Of a stretch of 62,867 nt of DNA, positions 26,252 to 34,195 are shown in pieces. Each line of letters opens with the position of its first letter. Positions within the stretch are counted from its first letter, which is position 1. Location: contig NZ_VDLV01000006.1 of the NCBI RefSeq assembly GCF_013608025.1, positions 89,907 through 152,773 on the forward strand, written 5' to 3'. Position numbers and translations under genes: made by a program. The notes under the pieces are model-generated. The model was given only the letters and a program-made list of their open reading frames with translations, was not told the DNA's origin and searched no databases. This DNA is from Pseudomonas brassicacearum subsp. neoaurantiaca. GTDB lineage: Bacteria > Pseudomonadota > Gammaproteobacteria > Pseudomonadales > Pseudomonadaceae.

Positions 26252-28621
26252 CTACACGCTTCCACAAATGGTCCTGCGCTGAATGCAAAGCTCATGCACA
26301 CACGCTACCCCTGTGGGAGCGAGCTTGCTCCCACAGGTTGGGGGGCGTTGTTCCGATTTGACTGACCACCACAGCGGCAGCAAACGCTGCACCTTGGTCT
26401 CTGCGAACCGGTCATCGATCAACATCACCACTCCGCGATCCTGCTGGGTGCGAATGACGCGGCCAGCCGCCTGCACGACTTTCTGCAAACCGGGATACAA
26501 GTAGGTGTAGTCGTAGCCATCGCCAAAAATGGCCGCCATGCGCTGCTTGATCTGTTCGTTGACCGGGTTGAATTGGGCCAGCCCCAGGGTCGCGATAAAT
26601 GCGCCGATCAGGCGTGAGCCCGGCAGGTCGATCCCTTCGCCGAACGCGCCGCCCAGCACCGCGAAGCCGATGCCCTGGCTGTGCTCCATGAACCGGTCGA
26701 CAAAAGCCTGCCGGGGCCCTTCCCCCATCCCACGCGATTGGCTCCAGGTGGCGATGTGCGGGAACCGCTCGGCAAACAATCCCGCCACCTGCTGCAGGTA
26801 ATCGAAGCTGCTGAAGAACGCCAGGTAATTACCGGGACGCGCGTCAAACTGGCGGGCCATCAACGTGACGATCGGTTCGAGGGACGCATGGCGATGGGCA
26901 AACCGGGTGGAAATCCGGCTGATCACCTGGACATCCAATTGTTCGGCCTGGAACGGCGATTCGACATCGATCCACACCGTGTCCGCTGGCGTACCCAACA
27001 AGTCCGCGTAGTACCGTCGGGGGCTCAGGGTCGCGGAAAACAGCACGCTGCTGCGCGACGCCGTGAACCGGGGCCGCAGGAAACCGGCCGGCACCACGTT
27101 GCGCAGGCACAGCGCGGAGAAGCTGCGTTGGCGCGTGGATTCGCGCTTGTGGATGTCGAACAGGAAGTGTTCATCGAACGACTCGGCGACCCGGCCGAAC
27201 TGCAAGGCGTCGAAATAGAAGGCTTGCAGGCCGCTGTCCAGGCCCTGCGGATGGTCGTTGAGGTAATCACCGATGGCGGTCGTGCACGCCCCCAACGCGT
27301 GGAGGAAGTTGTCCGGTGGTTTTTCATAGGCCTGGTAAGCCGCAACCTGCGGCGCATGCAGGGCGTTCCACTGGCGATTGACCTTCTGCAGGGCTTTCTT
27401 CAATGGTTCGGGAGCCGTCTTCAACAGCGCCGCCAACGCCGCCTGGTCGAGGGTCGCGCTGTACATCTGCCGTCCGCGCTCCACCAGGTTGTGGGCTTCG
27501 TCCACCAGGGTGGCGACAGTCCAGCCATTGGCCTGGGCAAGACCGAATAACAAGGCGCTGAAGTCGAAGTAATAATTGTAGTCAGCCACCACCACGTCGG
27601 CCCAACGGGCCATTTCCTGACTCAGGTAGTACGGGCAGATGTCGTGATCCAAGGCAATGTCGCGCAAGGCCGCCTGATCAAGCAGCGTTACCTGGCTCGC
27701 CGCCGCTCGCGCTTGCGGCAGGCGATCATAAAAACCGCGGGCCAGTGGACACGATTCGCCATGGCAGGCTTTGTCCGGATGCTCACAGGCCTTGTCCCGG
27801 GCGATCATTTCCAATACCCGCAACGGCATAGCCGGGGCGTTGTCGGTGATCAGCCGGGCCGCGTCCAGGGCCAGTTTGCGTCCTGGGGTTTTCGCCGTGA
27901 GGAAGAACACCTTGTCCAATCGCTGGGGCGCCAGAGCCTTGAGCATCGGGAATACCGTGCCGACGGTCTTGCCAATCCCGGTCGGCGCCTGGGCCATCAG
28001 GCAACGACCGGTGCTGACGGCCTTGAACACCGACTCGGCCAGGTGCCGTTGCCCGGGCCTGAAGCCGGCATGGGGAAATACCAGGGCCTGCGCGCCTCGG
28101 TTGCGCGCCTGGCGGTGATGCATTTCCTGCTCGGCCCAGGCCAGGAACAGGGCGCACTGCTGCTCGAAGAATGCCTGGAGCTGCGACGCCTCGAAGTGAT
28201 GGGTCAGGCAGGTTTCCTTTTCGCTGACGATGTCGAAATACACCAACGCGACATCAATCTGCGGCAACTGCAATTTCTGGCACATCAGCCAGCCGTAGAT
28301 CTTCGCCTGGGCCCAATGCAATTGGCGGTGATTGTCCGGCTGCTTGCCCAGGTCGCCCCGGTAAGTCTTGACCTCCTCAAGGCAGTTGCGGCCAGGATCG
28401 TAGCCGTCTGCCCGGCCCTTGACCCGCAAGGTCTGGTAGGTGCCCTCGAGGCTGACCTCGGCCTGATAGCCCTCGCTGCGCCGCGATGCCACGGTGCGGT
28501 GGCCGACAATCCCCTCCAGCGCGGTGGGAGACGGCGTGAAGCGCAGATCCAGGTCGCCGACCTTGGCGGTGAATTCACACAACGCCCGCACGGCAATGCT
28601 GTAGCTCGGCACCTCGCTCAT
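26252..28621 (-). CDS. PD-(D/E)XK nuclease fused to Fe-S SF2 helicase (DinG/XPD-like)
   Basis: This 789-residue protein joins two activities. The N-terminus has a RecB-type nuclease signature: GRADG (Asp72), LEEVKT (Glu83, Lys85) and QAKIY (Gln105, Tyr109). An XPD/DinG-like helicase follows, with Walker A APTGIGKT (212-219), DEAH at 374-377 and four cysteines placed for a [4Fe-4S] cluster (279, 286, 291, 329). Later motifs are LFSATLSPRRYYADL, GGAFGEGIDLPG and QAAGRVIRTQQDRG. The start at 28619-28621 overlaps the FAN1 stop (ATGA). The last about 25 codons run through a REP palindrome, so the C-terminal tail is probably not ancestral. It is a likely partner of FAN1 in DNA repair. Confidence 0.93.
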   Translation of the reverse strand: MSEVPSYSIAVRALCEFTAKVGDLDLRFTPSPTALEGIVGHRTVASRRSEGYQAEVSLEGTYQTLRVKGRADGYDPGRNCLEEVKTYRGDLGKQPDNHRQLHWAQAKIYGWLMCQKLQLPQIDVALVYFDIVSEKETCLTHHFEASQLQAFFEQQCALFLAWAEQEMHHRQARNRGAQALVFPHAGFRPGQRHLAESVFKAVSTGRCLMAQAPTGIGKTVGTVFPMLKALAPQRLDKVFFLTAKTPGRKLALDAARLITDNAPAMPLRVLEMIARDKACEHPDKACHGESCPLARGFYDRLPQARAAASQVTLLDQAALRDIALDHDICPYYLSQEMARWADVVVADYNYYFDFSALLFGLAQANGWTVATLVDEAHNLVERGRQMYSATLDQAALAALLKTAPEPLKKALQKVNRQWNALHAPQVAAYQAYEKPPDNFLHALGACTTAIGDYLNDHPQGLDSGLQAFYFDALQFGRVAESFDEHFLFDIHKRESTRQRSFSALCLRNVVPAGFLRPRFTASRSSVLFSATLSPRRYYADLLGTPADTVWIDVESPFQAEQLDVQVISRISTRFAHRHASLEPIVTLMARQFDARPGNYLAFFSSFDYLQQVAGLFAERFPHIATWSQSRGMGEGPRQAFVDRFMEHSQGIGFAVLGGAFGEGIDLPGSRLIGAFIATLGLAQFNPVNEQIKQRMAAIFGDGYDYTYLYPGLQKVVQAAGRVIRTQQDRGVVMLIDDRFAETKVQRLLPLWWSVKSEQRPPTCGSKLAPTGVACVHELCIQRRTICGSV
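26311..26336. repeat. REP palindrome inside the 3' end of the helicase gene
   Basis: CTGTGGGAGC-gagctt-GCTCCCACAG is a perfect 10-bp hairpin of the Pseudomonas REP type. It is translated within the helicase frame as CGSKLAPTG, and the stop codon comes about 57 nt beyond it at 26252. As RNA it may also act in 3'-end stability. Confidence 0.85.
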
Positions 28622-30270
28622 GCACCCTGCTCCGCCCATTGCACGTAACAGACGGCAACGGGCATCCGGTGCTCATGGCAAAACTCCAGCCAGCGCAGTT
28701 GGTTGTCCTGCAAGCGATCGCCGGGGCCTTTGACTTCGATCATCCGATAGGTCTTGTGCTGCGGCCAGAACTGGATAAGGTCGGGCATGCCGGCGCGGTT
28801 GGCCTTGATGTCCAGCAACAGGCGGTTGAACCAGTGCTTGAGGTGTTCCGCCGGCAGGCACTCGAGGGCCTGGTCCAGCAGCGTCTCGGACAGCGAGCCC
28901 CAGAACACGAACGGTGACTGTACGCCCCACTTCTGCACGTAACGGCGGCGGATGGTGTCCCGGTAGCGGCCGTCATCCAACTCGGCGAAGCACGCCGCGA
29001 ACAGCTCGGCGCGGCGCTCATGGAAATCCTCGTTGAGCAGGTCCACCGGCCCACGTTGGAACGGATGGAAAAAAGCCCCCGGCAGCGGCGCGAAAATTGC
29101 CGGCCAGCACAGCAGGCCGAACAGCGAATTGACCAGGCTGTTCTCGACGTAATGCACCGGAGCGGCTTCTTCATGCAGGTGGGCCTGGACGCAATACTCC
29201 ACCGACAACATGGGATCGACGCGAGGCAAATGCAGATCCAGCCGTTCCACTTCCCGGGCGACGGCTCGCGGTACCGGCGGGCCACCCAGCTTGCGCCGCA
29301 GCCGGGGCACGATCCGCAGCAAGGCCTGGCACTCCGCCGCGCTTTGCGGCGATTGCGCGGCCGTCTCGGCCAGTTCGAGGGCCAACGTGTGCTCGCCAAT
29401 GCGCTCCAGCACACGAATCATCCGCAGCCGCGCGCCGGGATAAGTACAGTCGCGATAAATACACAACGCCAAGGCAAAATCGCCGATGCGCTCGCCATGC
29501 TGGCCCATCTGGAACAGCAATTTGCCTCGGCGTCGCTCCAGCCAAGGATTGTCCAGGGCCAATGCGCTGACGTGATCGACGATCGTTTCGAGTGGTTCGC
29601 CGGTTTCGAAACGTTGCTGGCAGTCATGCAAGAACAGGCAGGCATCGATGTCCTCGCGGCTGCGCAGCCCCCGGGACTCGGCGCTGAACTCGACGAGTTC
29701 ATAGGTGAAGATGCCGAGGTCCGCCAGCACGAACTCCGACCAGTCCTGGTAGAGGTTGCCAAAAAACATCAGTCGCAGGCGATCGCACAGGTTCATGACC
29801 GTGATACTGAACAGCCGATCTTCAAGCTGGGGGCACCAGACGCGAAACGGCTGGGGTTGACTGAAGCGATCGGCCAGGGCCAGCAGCCACTCGGCCTTTT
29901 TTGCCTTGGGCTGCTCGATCAAATGCCCCAGGCACAGGAGAATTTCCGGCTTGAGCAGCACATCGAACAGCTCGACCAGGCTCAGGTTGGCCTGCTCCTC
30001 GACCCAGCCCAGCGCCAACAACGGCGCTACGGCGGCGCTGATCTCGCCGATTTCCGCGTAGTGAAGCTTGCTGTGGCGAAAATGTAGGCCCTTGCGCATC
30101 ACAAGCCGCACCAGCAGGCCTTGGGACGAACGCGGCAGTGCTGCGAAAGCATCGATGAATTGCTGTTCGTCAGCGCTGAGCACATCCGCGTAACGCTGGC
30201 TCAGCCAGACGAGCACACGCTGGAAGTTGTTCAGGTAGTAGAAGGGATCGTCGAGGGGATTGGCTGTCAC
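28618..30270 (-). CDS. fan1: FAN1-type VRR-NUC structure-specific nuclease
   Basis: This roughly 550-residue protein matches the bacterial FAN1 family, which includes the characterised P. aeruginosa enzyme. It has an N-terminal DNA-binding region (NPLDDPFYYLNNFQRVL), helical repeats in the middle and a C-terminal VRR-NUC domain. The catalytic core is MPDLIQFWP...IEVKGPGDRLQDNQ (Asp, Glu, Lys of a PD-(D/E)XK site). FAN1 cuts 5' flaps and unhooks interstrand crosslinks. No ATG is available. I choose GTG 30270 because the family starts near TANPLDDPFYYL. GTG 30285 or TTG 30345 (575 residues) remain possible. It is directly coupled to the nuclease-helicase gene. Confidence 0.87.
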   Translation of the reverse strand: MTANPLDDPFYYLNNFQRVLVWLSQRYADVLSADEQQFIDAFAALPRSSQGLLVRLVMRKGLHFRHSKLHYAEIGEISAAVAPLLALGWVEEQANLSLVELFDVLLKPEILLCLGHLIEQPKAKKAEWLLALADRFSQPQPFRVWCPQLEDRLFSITVMNLCDRLRLMFFGNLYQDWSEFVLADLGIFTYELVEFSAESRGLRSREDIDACLFLHDCQQRFETGEPLETIVDHVSALALDNPWLERRRGKLLFQMGQHGERIGDFALALCIYRDCTYPGARLRMIRVLERIGEHTLALELAETAAQSPQSAAECQALLRIVPRLRRKLGGPPVPRAVAREVERLDLHLPRVDPMLSVEYCVQAHLHEEAAPVHYVENSLVNSLFGLLCWPAIFAPLPGAFFHPFQRGPVDLLNEDFHERRAELFAACFAELDDGRYRDTIRRRYVQKWGVQSPFVFWGSLSETLLDQALECLPAEHLKHWFNRLLLDIKANRAGMPDLIQFWPQHKTYRMIEVKGPGDRLQDNQLRWLEFCHEHRMPVAVCYVQWAEQGA

Positions 30271-30492
30271 GGAAGCGGGCGCCACAAATGCTGGATACTG
30301 GTTATGCGTACAGATATCAGCTACCGAGGGCCCAGGCAACTGCAAAAGATGAGCGGTCTCCTACTATTAAAGGTGAAATCCCTAAAGCGGCGATGAACTT
30401 TCCTACGGCAAGCGGGACAAATGGCGGTTAACTCAGTGATGGCCCGGTCGAATCAGACGGGCTGCACCCTTCTGATCAAGAGGTTACGGATT

Positions 30493-30717
30493 ATGAACAT
30501 CAGGTTTCTGGGCCTGCCCCTGGCCGCCATGGCGTTCCTGGCTCTGGCCGGCTGCGCGACACCCACCGTGGTGACGCTGCAAAACGGTACCCAGTATTTG
30601 ACCGAGGACACGCCCAATACCCGTACCGCCGATGGCTTCTACGAGTTCGAAGACATATCGGGCAAGAAAGTCCGGGTCCGCGCCGACGAAGTGGCAACGA
30701 TACGCAAGGGAGACTGA
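30493..30717 (+). CDS. YgdI/YgdR-family (DUF903) small lipoprotein
   Basis: This 74-residue lipoprotein has a lipobox at LALAGCA. The mature part is a small beta domain with VVTLQNGTQYLTEDTPNTRT and FEDISGKKVRVRADEVATI, typical of the YgdI/YgdR family. The start at 30493 follows AGAGG. An upstream in-frame ATG at 30421 would bury the signal peptide. Function in the family is unknown, with an envelope location. It stands alone, convergent with the next gene. Confidence 0.92.
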   Translation: MNIRFLGLPLAAMAFLALAGCATPTVVTLQNGTQYLTEDTPNTRTADGFYEFEDISGKKVRVRADEVATIRKGD

Positions 30718-30755
30718 TGGAATCCGCGCCCTCTCGACGGGAGGGCTGGCCTGGT

Positions 30756-31148
30756 TCACCGGGTAAAACCGGTGGTGATTTGCGGCTCGATACTGATGCT
30801 CGGGCACCCTGCCCATCCTCCCCAGCCGCCATTTCGGCGCAACGCCTCGTTCTGCATGCGTCGGCAGCGCTCCTGATCCTGCTGGACTGACTGATCGATG
30901 CTTATATTTCCGGTCATGGGCGGCTTCATCGCATCGCTCGGGACCACGACGCCCCACGGCCCGATCAGGGGCACCTTGAAGTGAGATTTCCCGGAAGACG
31001 CGTCAACGGTTTCATCGGCCTGGCCGGTCGGCAACTGATCCGAGGCTATGCCGTAGCGGCTGAGGATGGACTGATCCGGTAGTTCCGCCATCGCGCTTGT
31101 GGAAGCCAGGATGCACACCAGCGCGGCGACAATATTCTTTTTATTCAC
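30756..31148 (-). CDS. Exported hypothetical protein
   Basis: This 130-residue protein has a signal peptide (NKKNIVAALVCILASTSAMA). The mature region is low in recognisable motifs, with FKVPLIGPWGVVVPSD and a Cys/Arg-containing QERCRRMQNEALRRNGG tail. It starts with GTG immediately after the LysR stop (TAG then GTG), with AGAGG just upstream, so it is co-transcribed with the LysR gene. I do not recognise the family. Confidence 0.65.
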   Translation of the reverse strand: MNKKNIVAALVCILASTSAMAELPDQSILSRYGIASDQLPTGQADETVDASSGKSHFKVPLIGPWGVVVPSDAMKPPMTGNISIDQSVQQDQERCRRMQNEALRRNGGWGGWAGCPSISIEPQITTGFTR

Positions 31149-32072
31149 CTAATACGTTCCCTCTGACAACAATTCGATCGTGCCCGCGCACACTTCTCGC
31201 AGGCAGCTCCTTATCCAGCGGTGCACGGGGTCAGCGTCCATGCGCGGATGCCAGAGCATGGCTACCGTAAACCCGGGGAGCACGAACGGCAATGCGAACG
31301 TGTGCATGCCAAGGCGCAAACGGGTGCTGTAGCGTTCCGGCACGCTGGCGATCATGTCACTGGACCGCGCCAGCCCCAGCGCGGTGGAAAAGCCCGGCAC
31401 GGTGGTGATGAGGTTTCGGGACAAACCCAAGGCGCCAAGGGCCTGGTCGATGGAGCCGTGCTCCAAGCCACGCAGGGAAATGCCAATGTGCTCGCCCGCC
31501 GCATAATCAGCGGCGCTTACATCGATAAGGCTCAGCGGATGTCCTGCCCGCACGACGCCAACGATACGGTCACCGAACAACCCTTGCGTCAGCAGTTCCG
31601 GACTGGTGTCTTCGTCTACTACGGCGGTCTCCAGGTCCACGATGCCCTCGCGCAGCGCCGTGCTGTCCCTGTCGGTCTTTTCGACAAACCGCAACCTTAT
31701 TCCCGGAGCCTGCCTGGCAATCCGCTCGATCAGCTCGATCGCGAAATTTTCCACGAAGCCTTGCCGGGTGCGCAGCGTGAAGGTTCGCTTCACGCTCTGC
31801 AGGTCAGGGGCCTGCACCGGACGCAGCGCGGTCTGAGCGCCCTGCACCAATTGGCTGACCTGCTCGCGTAACTCGAGCGCTCGCGGTGTCGGAACCAGTC
31901 CGCGCCCCGCCCGCACCAACAACGGATCACCGATGACCTGGCGCAACCGCGCCAAGGCCCGGCTCATGGCCGAAGGGCTGAGCCGCAGCCGCCGGGCGGC
32001 TCCGGCCACACTGCCTTCAGACAAGAGCGCGTCCAGCGTGACCAGCAAGTTGAGATCGGTTGTGGACATCAT
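31149..32072 (-). CDS. LysR-family transcriptional regulator
   Basis: This 307-residue LTTR has an HTH at residues about 5-62 (LNLLVTLDALLSEGSVAGAA, SPSAMSRALARLRQVIGDPL) of the NodD/LeuO-like subgroup. A substrate domain carries VVRAGHPLSL. It is divergent from a 14-helix MFS transporter with 128 bp between starts. That region contains an inverted pair of ATAACATG sites, so it probably controls the transporter and itself. Its ligand is unknown, but drug or toxic-compound efflux is the common theme for such pairs. Confidence 0.94.
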   Translation of the reverse strand: MMSTTDLNLLVTLDALLSEGSVAGAARRLRLSPSAMSRALARLRQVIGDPLLVRAGRGLVPTPRALELREQVSQLVQGAQTALRPVQAPDLQSVKRTFTLRTRQGFVENFAIELIERIARQAPGIRLRFVEKTDRDSTALREGIVDLETAVVDEDTSPELLTQGLFGDRIVGVVRAGHPLSLIDVSAADYAAGEHIGISLRGLEHGSIDQALGALGLSRNLITTVPGFSTALGLARSSDMIASVPERYSTRLRLGMHTFALPFVLPGFTVAMLWHPRMDADPVHRWIRSCLREVCAGTIELLSEGTY

Positions 32073-32110
32073 CGGGCCCTTGGATAGGATGGATAGCGTT
32101 TCATGCAGCT

Positions 32111-32145
32111 ATAACATGCAACTCGTGCGTCTTCCGCCATGTTAT
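32111..32145. promoter_or_regulatory. Candidate LysR operator (inverted ATAACATG pair)
   Basis: ATAACATG at 32111-32118 and CATGTTAT at 32138-32145 are exact inverted copies 19 nt apart. They lie midway between the divergent LysR and MFS genes. The arms extend to [CT]ATAACATG. Spacing and position fit binding by an LTTR dimer pair. Confidence 0.45.
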
Positions 32146-32200
32146 GCCACCGCGTACCGTTCTCGCAGCGCTTTATAGGCGAACCGGATCGCGAGGAAAC

Positions 32201-33664
32201 ATGATGAAACCAGCCAATATGAAACCAAGCCTGTCACCCACGAGCGGCTCGCAACCGCTTGCTTCCGCGCGCGAGGCCTTGGCCAGCCTCGCGCTGTCAA
32301 CGTTATTGGCGTCGCTGGGTGCCAGCGTCACCGCCGTGGGGTTGCCTGTGTTGGCCCAAGCGTTCGACGCCTCGTTCCAGCACGTTCAGTGGGTGGTGCT
32401 TGCCTATCTGCTGGCGATCACCACACTGATCGTCAGCCTCGGACGCTTGGGCGACCTGATTGGCCGACGCAAGCTGTTACTGGCGGGAATCGCGCTGTTT
32501 ACGCTTGCGTCAGCCTTGTGCGGCCTCGCGCCGTCGCTGTGGCTGTTGATCGCCGCCCGAGCCCTGCAAGGGTTGGGTGCCGCCATCATGATGACGCTGA
32601 CGCTGGCCCTAGTCGGCGAAACGGTCAATAAGGCAAGGGTGGGCAGCGCCATGGGACTGCTCGCCACGCTATCCGCGGTAGGCACCGCACTGGGCCCTTC
32701 CTTGGGTGGTTTGTTGATGACCGGATTTGGCTGGCAGGCGTTGTTCCTGGTCAACGTACCGCTGGGACTGCTGACCTTACTGCTGGCCTGGCGGTCCCTG
32801 CCCGCCGGGCGAGCCGTCGATGTCGAGAAGGTGCGTTTCGACGTCACGGGCACGCTGTTGCTCGCGGCAGCCCTTGGCGCCTACGCCTTGGCCATGACGC
32901 TGGGTGGCGGGCATTTCGGTGGGTTGAATGTCAGCCTGCTGGCGACTGCCATTCTGAGCGGTGGATTATTCATCCAGACGCAGCGCCGGCGCCCATCGCC
33001 GCTGATCCCGCTGACCATGTTCAGCGATCGCTTGCTGGTATCGGGCCTGGCGACGAGCGCGCTGGTGGCAACGGTCATGATGGCGACCTTGCTCGTGGGG
33101 CCATTCTACTTGTCGATCGCGCTGGGGCTCCCGTCGGCCATTGTCGGCCTGGTACTGGCCGTCGGGCCATGCGTCGCCGCCCTCGCCGGCATGCCTGCTG
33201 GGCGCCTCGCCGATCGGTTCGGGGTGCGTCCCATGCGGCTCCTGGGGCTGGCGACCATGGCGAGCGGTTGCCTGCTGCTGTCGCTGGTTCCCCCGACGCT
33301 TGGCATCGCCGGTTACGTCACGGCGATCATGGTAACGACCTTGGGCTACGCGATGTTCCAGACAGCAAACAATGCGGCGGTCATGGCCGAGATCCCCGCC
33401 AACCAACGCGGCGTGATTGCCGGATTGCTCAATTTGTCGCGCAACCTCGGCTTCTTCAGTGGCGCAGCGATGCTGGGCGCGGTCTTCGCGGCCATGTTGC
33501 CGACCAACGGTACTCCCTCCGCCACTCCCGAGGCTGTTGCCGACGGGCTGCACGTCACCTTCATCGTCGCCCTTTCCCTGGTGGTGCTGGCAGGCTTCAT
33601 CGCCTTCAAATACCGCGAGCCAGAGCCATTGGCGGCTTTTCAGGACACTGTGGGACGACCATGA
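32201..33664 (+). CDS. DHA2-type (14-helix) MFS efflux transporter
   Basis: This 487-residue drug:H+ antiporter-2 type protein has motif A GRLGDLIGRRKLLL. Other family features are the proline-rich motif C region VGTALGPSLGGLLMTGFGWQ, FLVNVPLGLLTLLLAWRSLP and a second-half GRLADRFGVRPMR. I chose ATG 32201, preceded by GAGGAAAC, over the longer frame. Such proteins export drugs, dyes or metabolites. The divergent LysR gene is the likely regulator. Confidence 0.93.
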   Translation: MMKPANMKPSLSPTSGSQPLASAREALASLALSTLLASLGASVTAVGLPVLAQAFDASFQHVQWVVLAYLLAITTLIVSLGRLGDLIGRRKLLLAGIALFTLASALCGLAPSLWLLIAARALQGLGAAIMMTLTLALVGETVNKARVGSAMGLLATLSAVGTALGPSLGGLLMTGFGWQALFLVNVPLGLLTLLLAWRSLPAGRAVDVEKVRFDVTGTLLLAAALGAYALAMTLGGGHFGGLNVSLLATAILSGGLFIQTQRRRPSPLIPLTMFSDRLLVSGLATSALVATVMMATLLVGPFYLSIALGLPSAIVGLVLAVGPCVAALAGMPAGRLADRFGVRPMRLLGLATMASGCLLLSLVPPTLGIAGYVTAIMVTTLGYAMFQTANNAAVMAEIPANQRGVIAGLLNLSRNLGFFSGAAMLGAVFAAMLPTNGTPSATPEAVADGLHVTFIVALSLVVLAGFIAFKYREPEPLAAFQDTVGRP

Positions 33665-33708
33665 TGGCACTCTGAGCATTTGTACTTAGGTCATGATGCA
33701 GATCAAAT

Positions 33709-33760
33709 AAAATGAACCAATCGCCAAACGGACTGAAAAAATCCACGTGGCGTTCATTTT
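33709..33760 (+). other. Conserved-looking stem-loop after the MFS gene
   Basis: AAAATGAAC then GCCA on the left arm pair with TGGC-GTTCATTTT on the right, 13 bp with a 5-nt bulge and a 21-nt loop. A run of T (ATTTTTAG) follows about 9 nt later. It may be a transcript end for the MFS gene or a small structured RNA. A second small hairpin (AGAGCC/GGCTCT, 33788-33804) lies before the DUF1652 gene. Confidence 0.4.
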
Positions 33761-33856
33761 CAGGTGCTATTTTTAGTTCTCACTGGTAGAGCCATGAGGG
33801 CTCTTCCTTCCTGACATGAGCAAACGGAAGCGCTTGATGAAGAAGGCGGGCTACAG

Positions 33857-34135
33857 ATGAATAAAGGATCTTTCAGCAAGGTTACGTTCCCCAACGCCTG
33901 CCAGTTGATGCGCTGGCATTTCCATCCCATGGGCTTCGAGGCCAGCATGGACGCGCCAGGCAGTATGGTCGCCCGGCTGTTTGACCGTGCCAGCGGCGAA
34001 ACCATGATCGCAATCGCCGGCATCCCCTGCGCGACGGTGATGAACGCCCCTGACGTGGAGCGAATCATCGAAGCGGTGGAAGCCGAGCTTGAAGCCTTTG
34101 TGCCACCGGTCGGCTTGCGACGATTCGCTTCCTGA
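33857..34135 (+). CDS. DUF1652-like small protein
   Basis: This 92-residue protein contains FPNACQLMRWHFHPMGFEAS, MDAPGSMVARLFDRASGE and VERIIEAVEAELEAFVP. The pattern is like the Pseudomonas-specific DUF1652 family, whose function is unknown. The ATG at 33857 has AAGG about 12 nt upstream. It is a single-gene unit ending in a strong terminator. There is no signal peptide or membrane helix. Confidence 0.75.
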   Translation: MNKGSFSKVTFPNACQLMRWHFHPMGFEASMDAPGSMVARLFDRASGETMIAIAGIPCATVMNAPDVERIIEAVEAELEAFVPPVGLRRFAS

Positions 34136-34136
34136 C

Positions 34137-34168
34137 AAAAAAGCCCACATTTTCATGTGGGCTTTTTT
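34137..34168 (+). terminator. Rho-independent terminator, bidirectional in form
   Basis: GCCCACAT-ttc-ATGTGGGC is flanked by A6 on the left and T6 on the right, so it works in sequence terms for both the DUF1652 gene and the convergent helicase gene. It begins 2 nt after the DUF1652 stop. Confidence 0.92.
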
Positions 34169-34195
34169 GTGGGTCACCAAACGGTCGTCAGCGTA

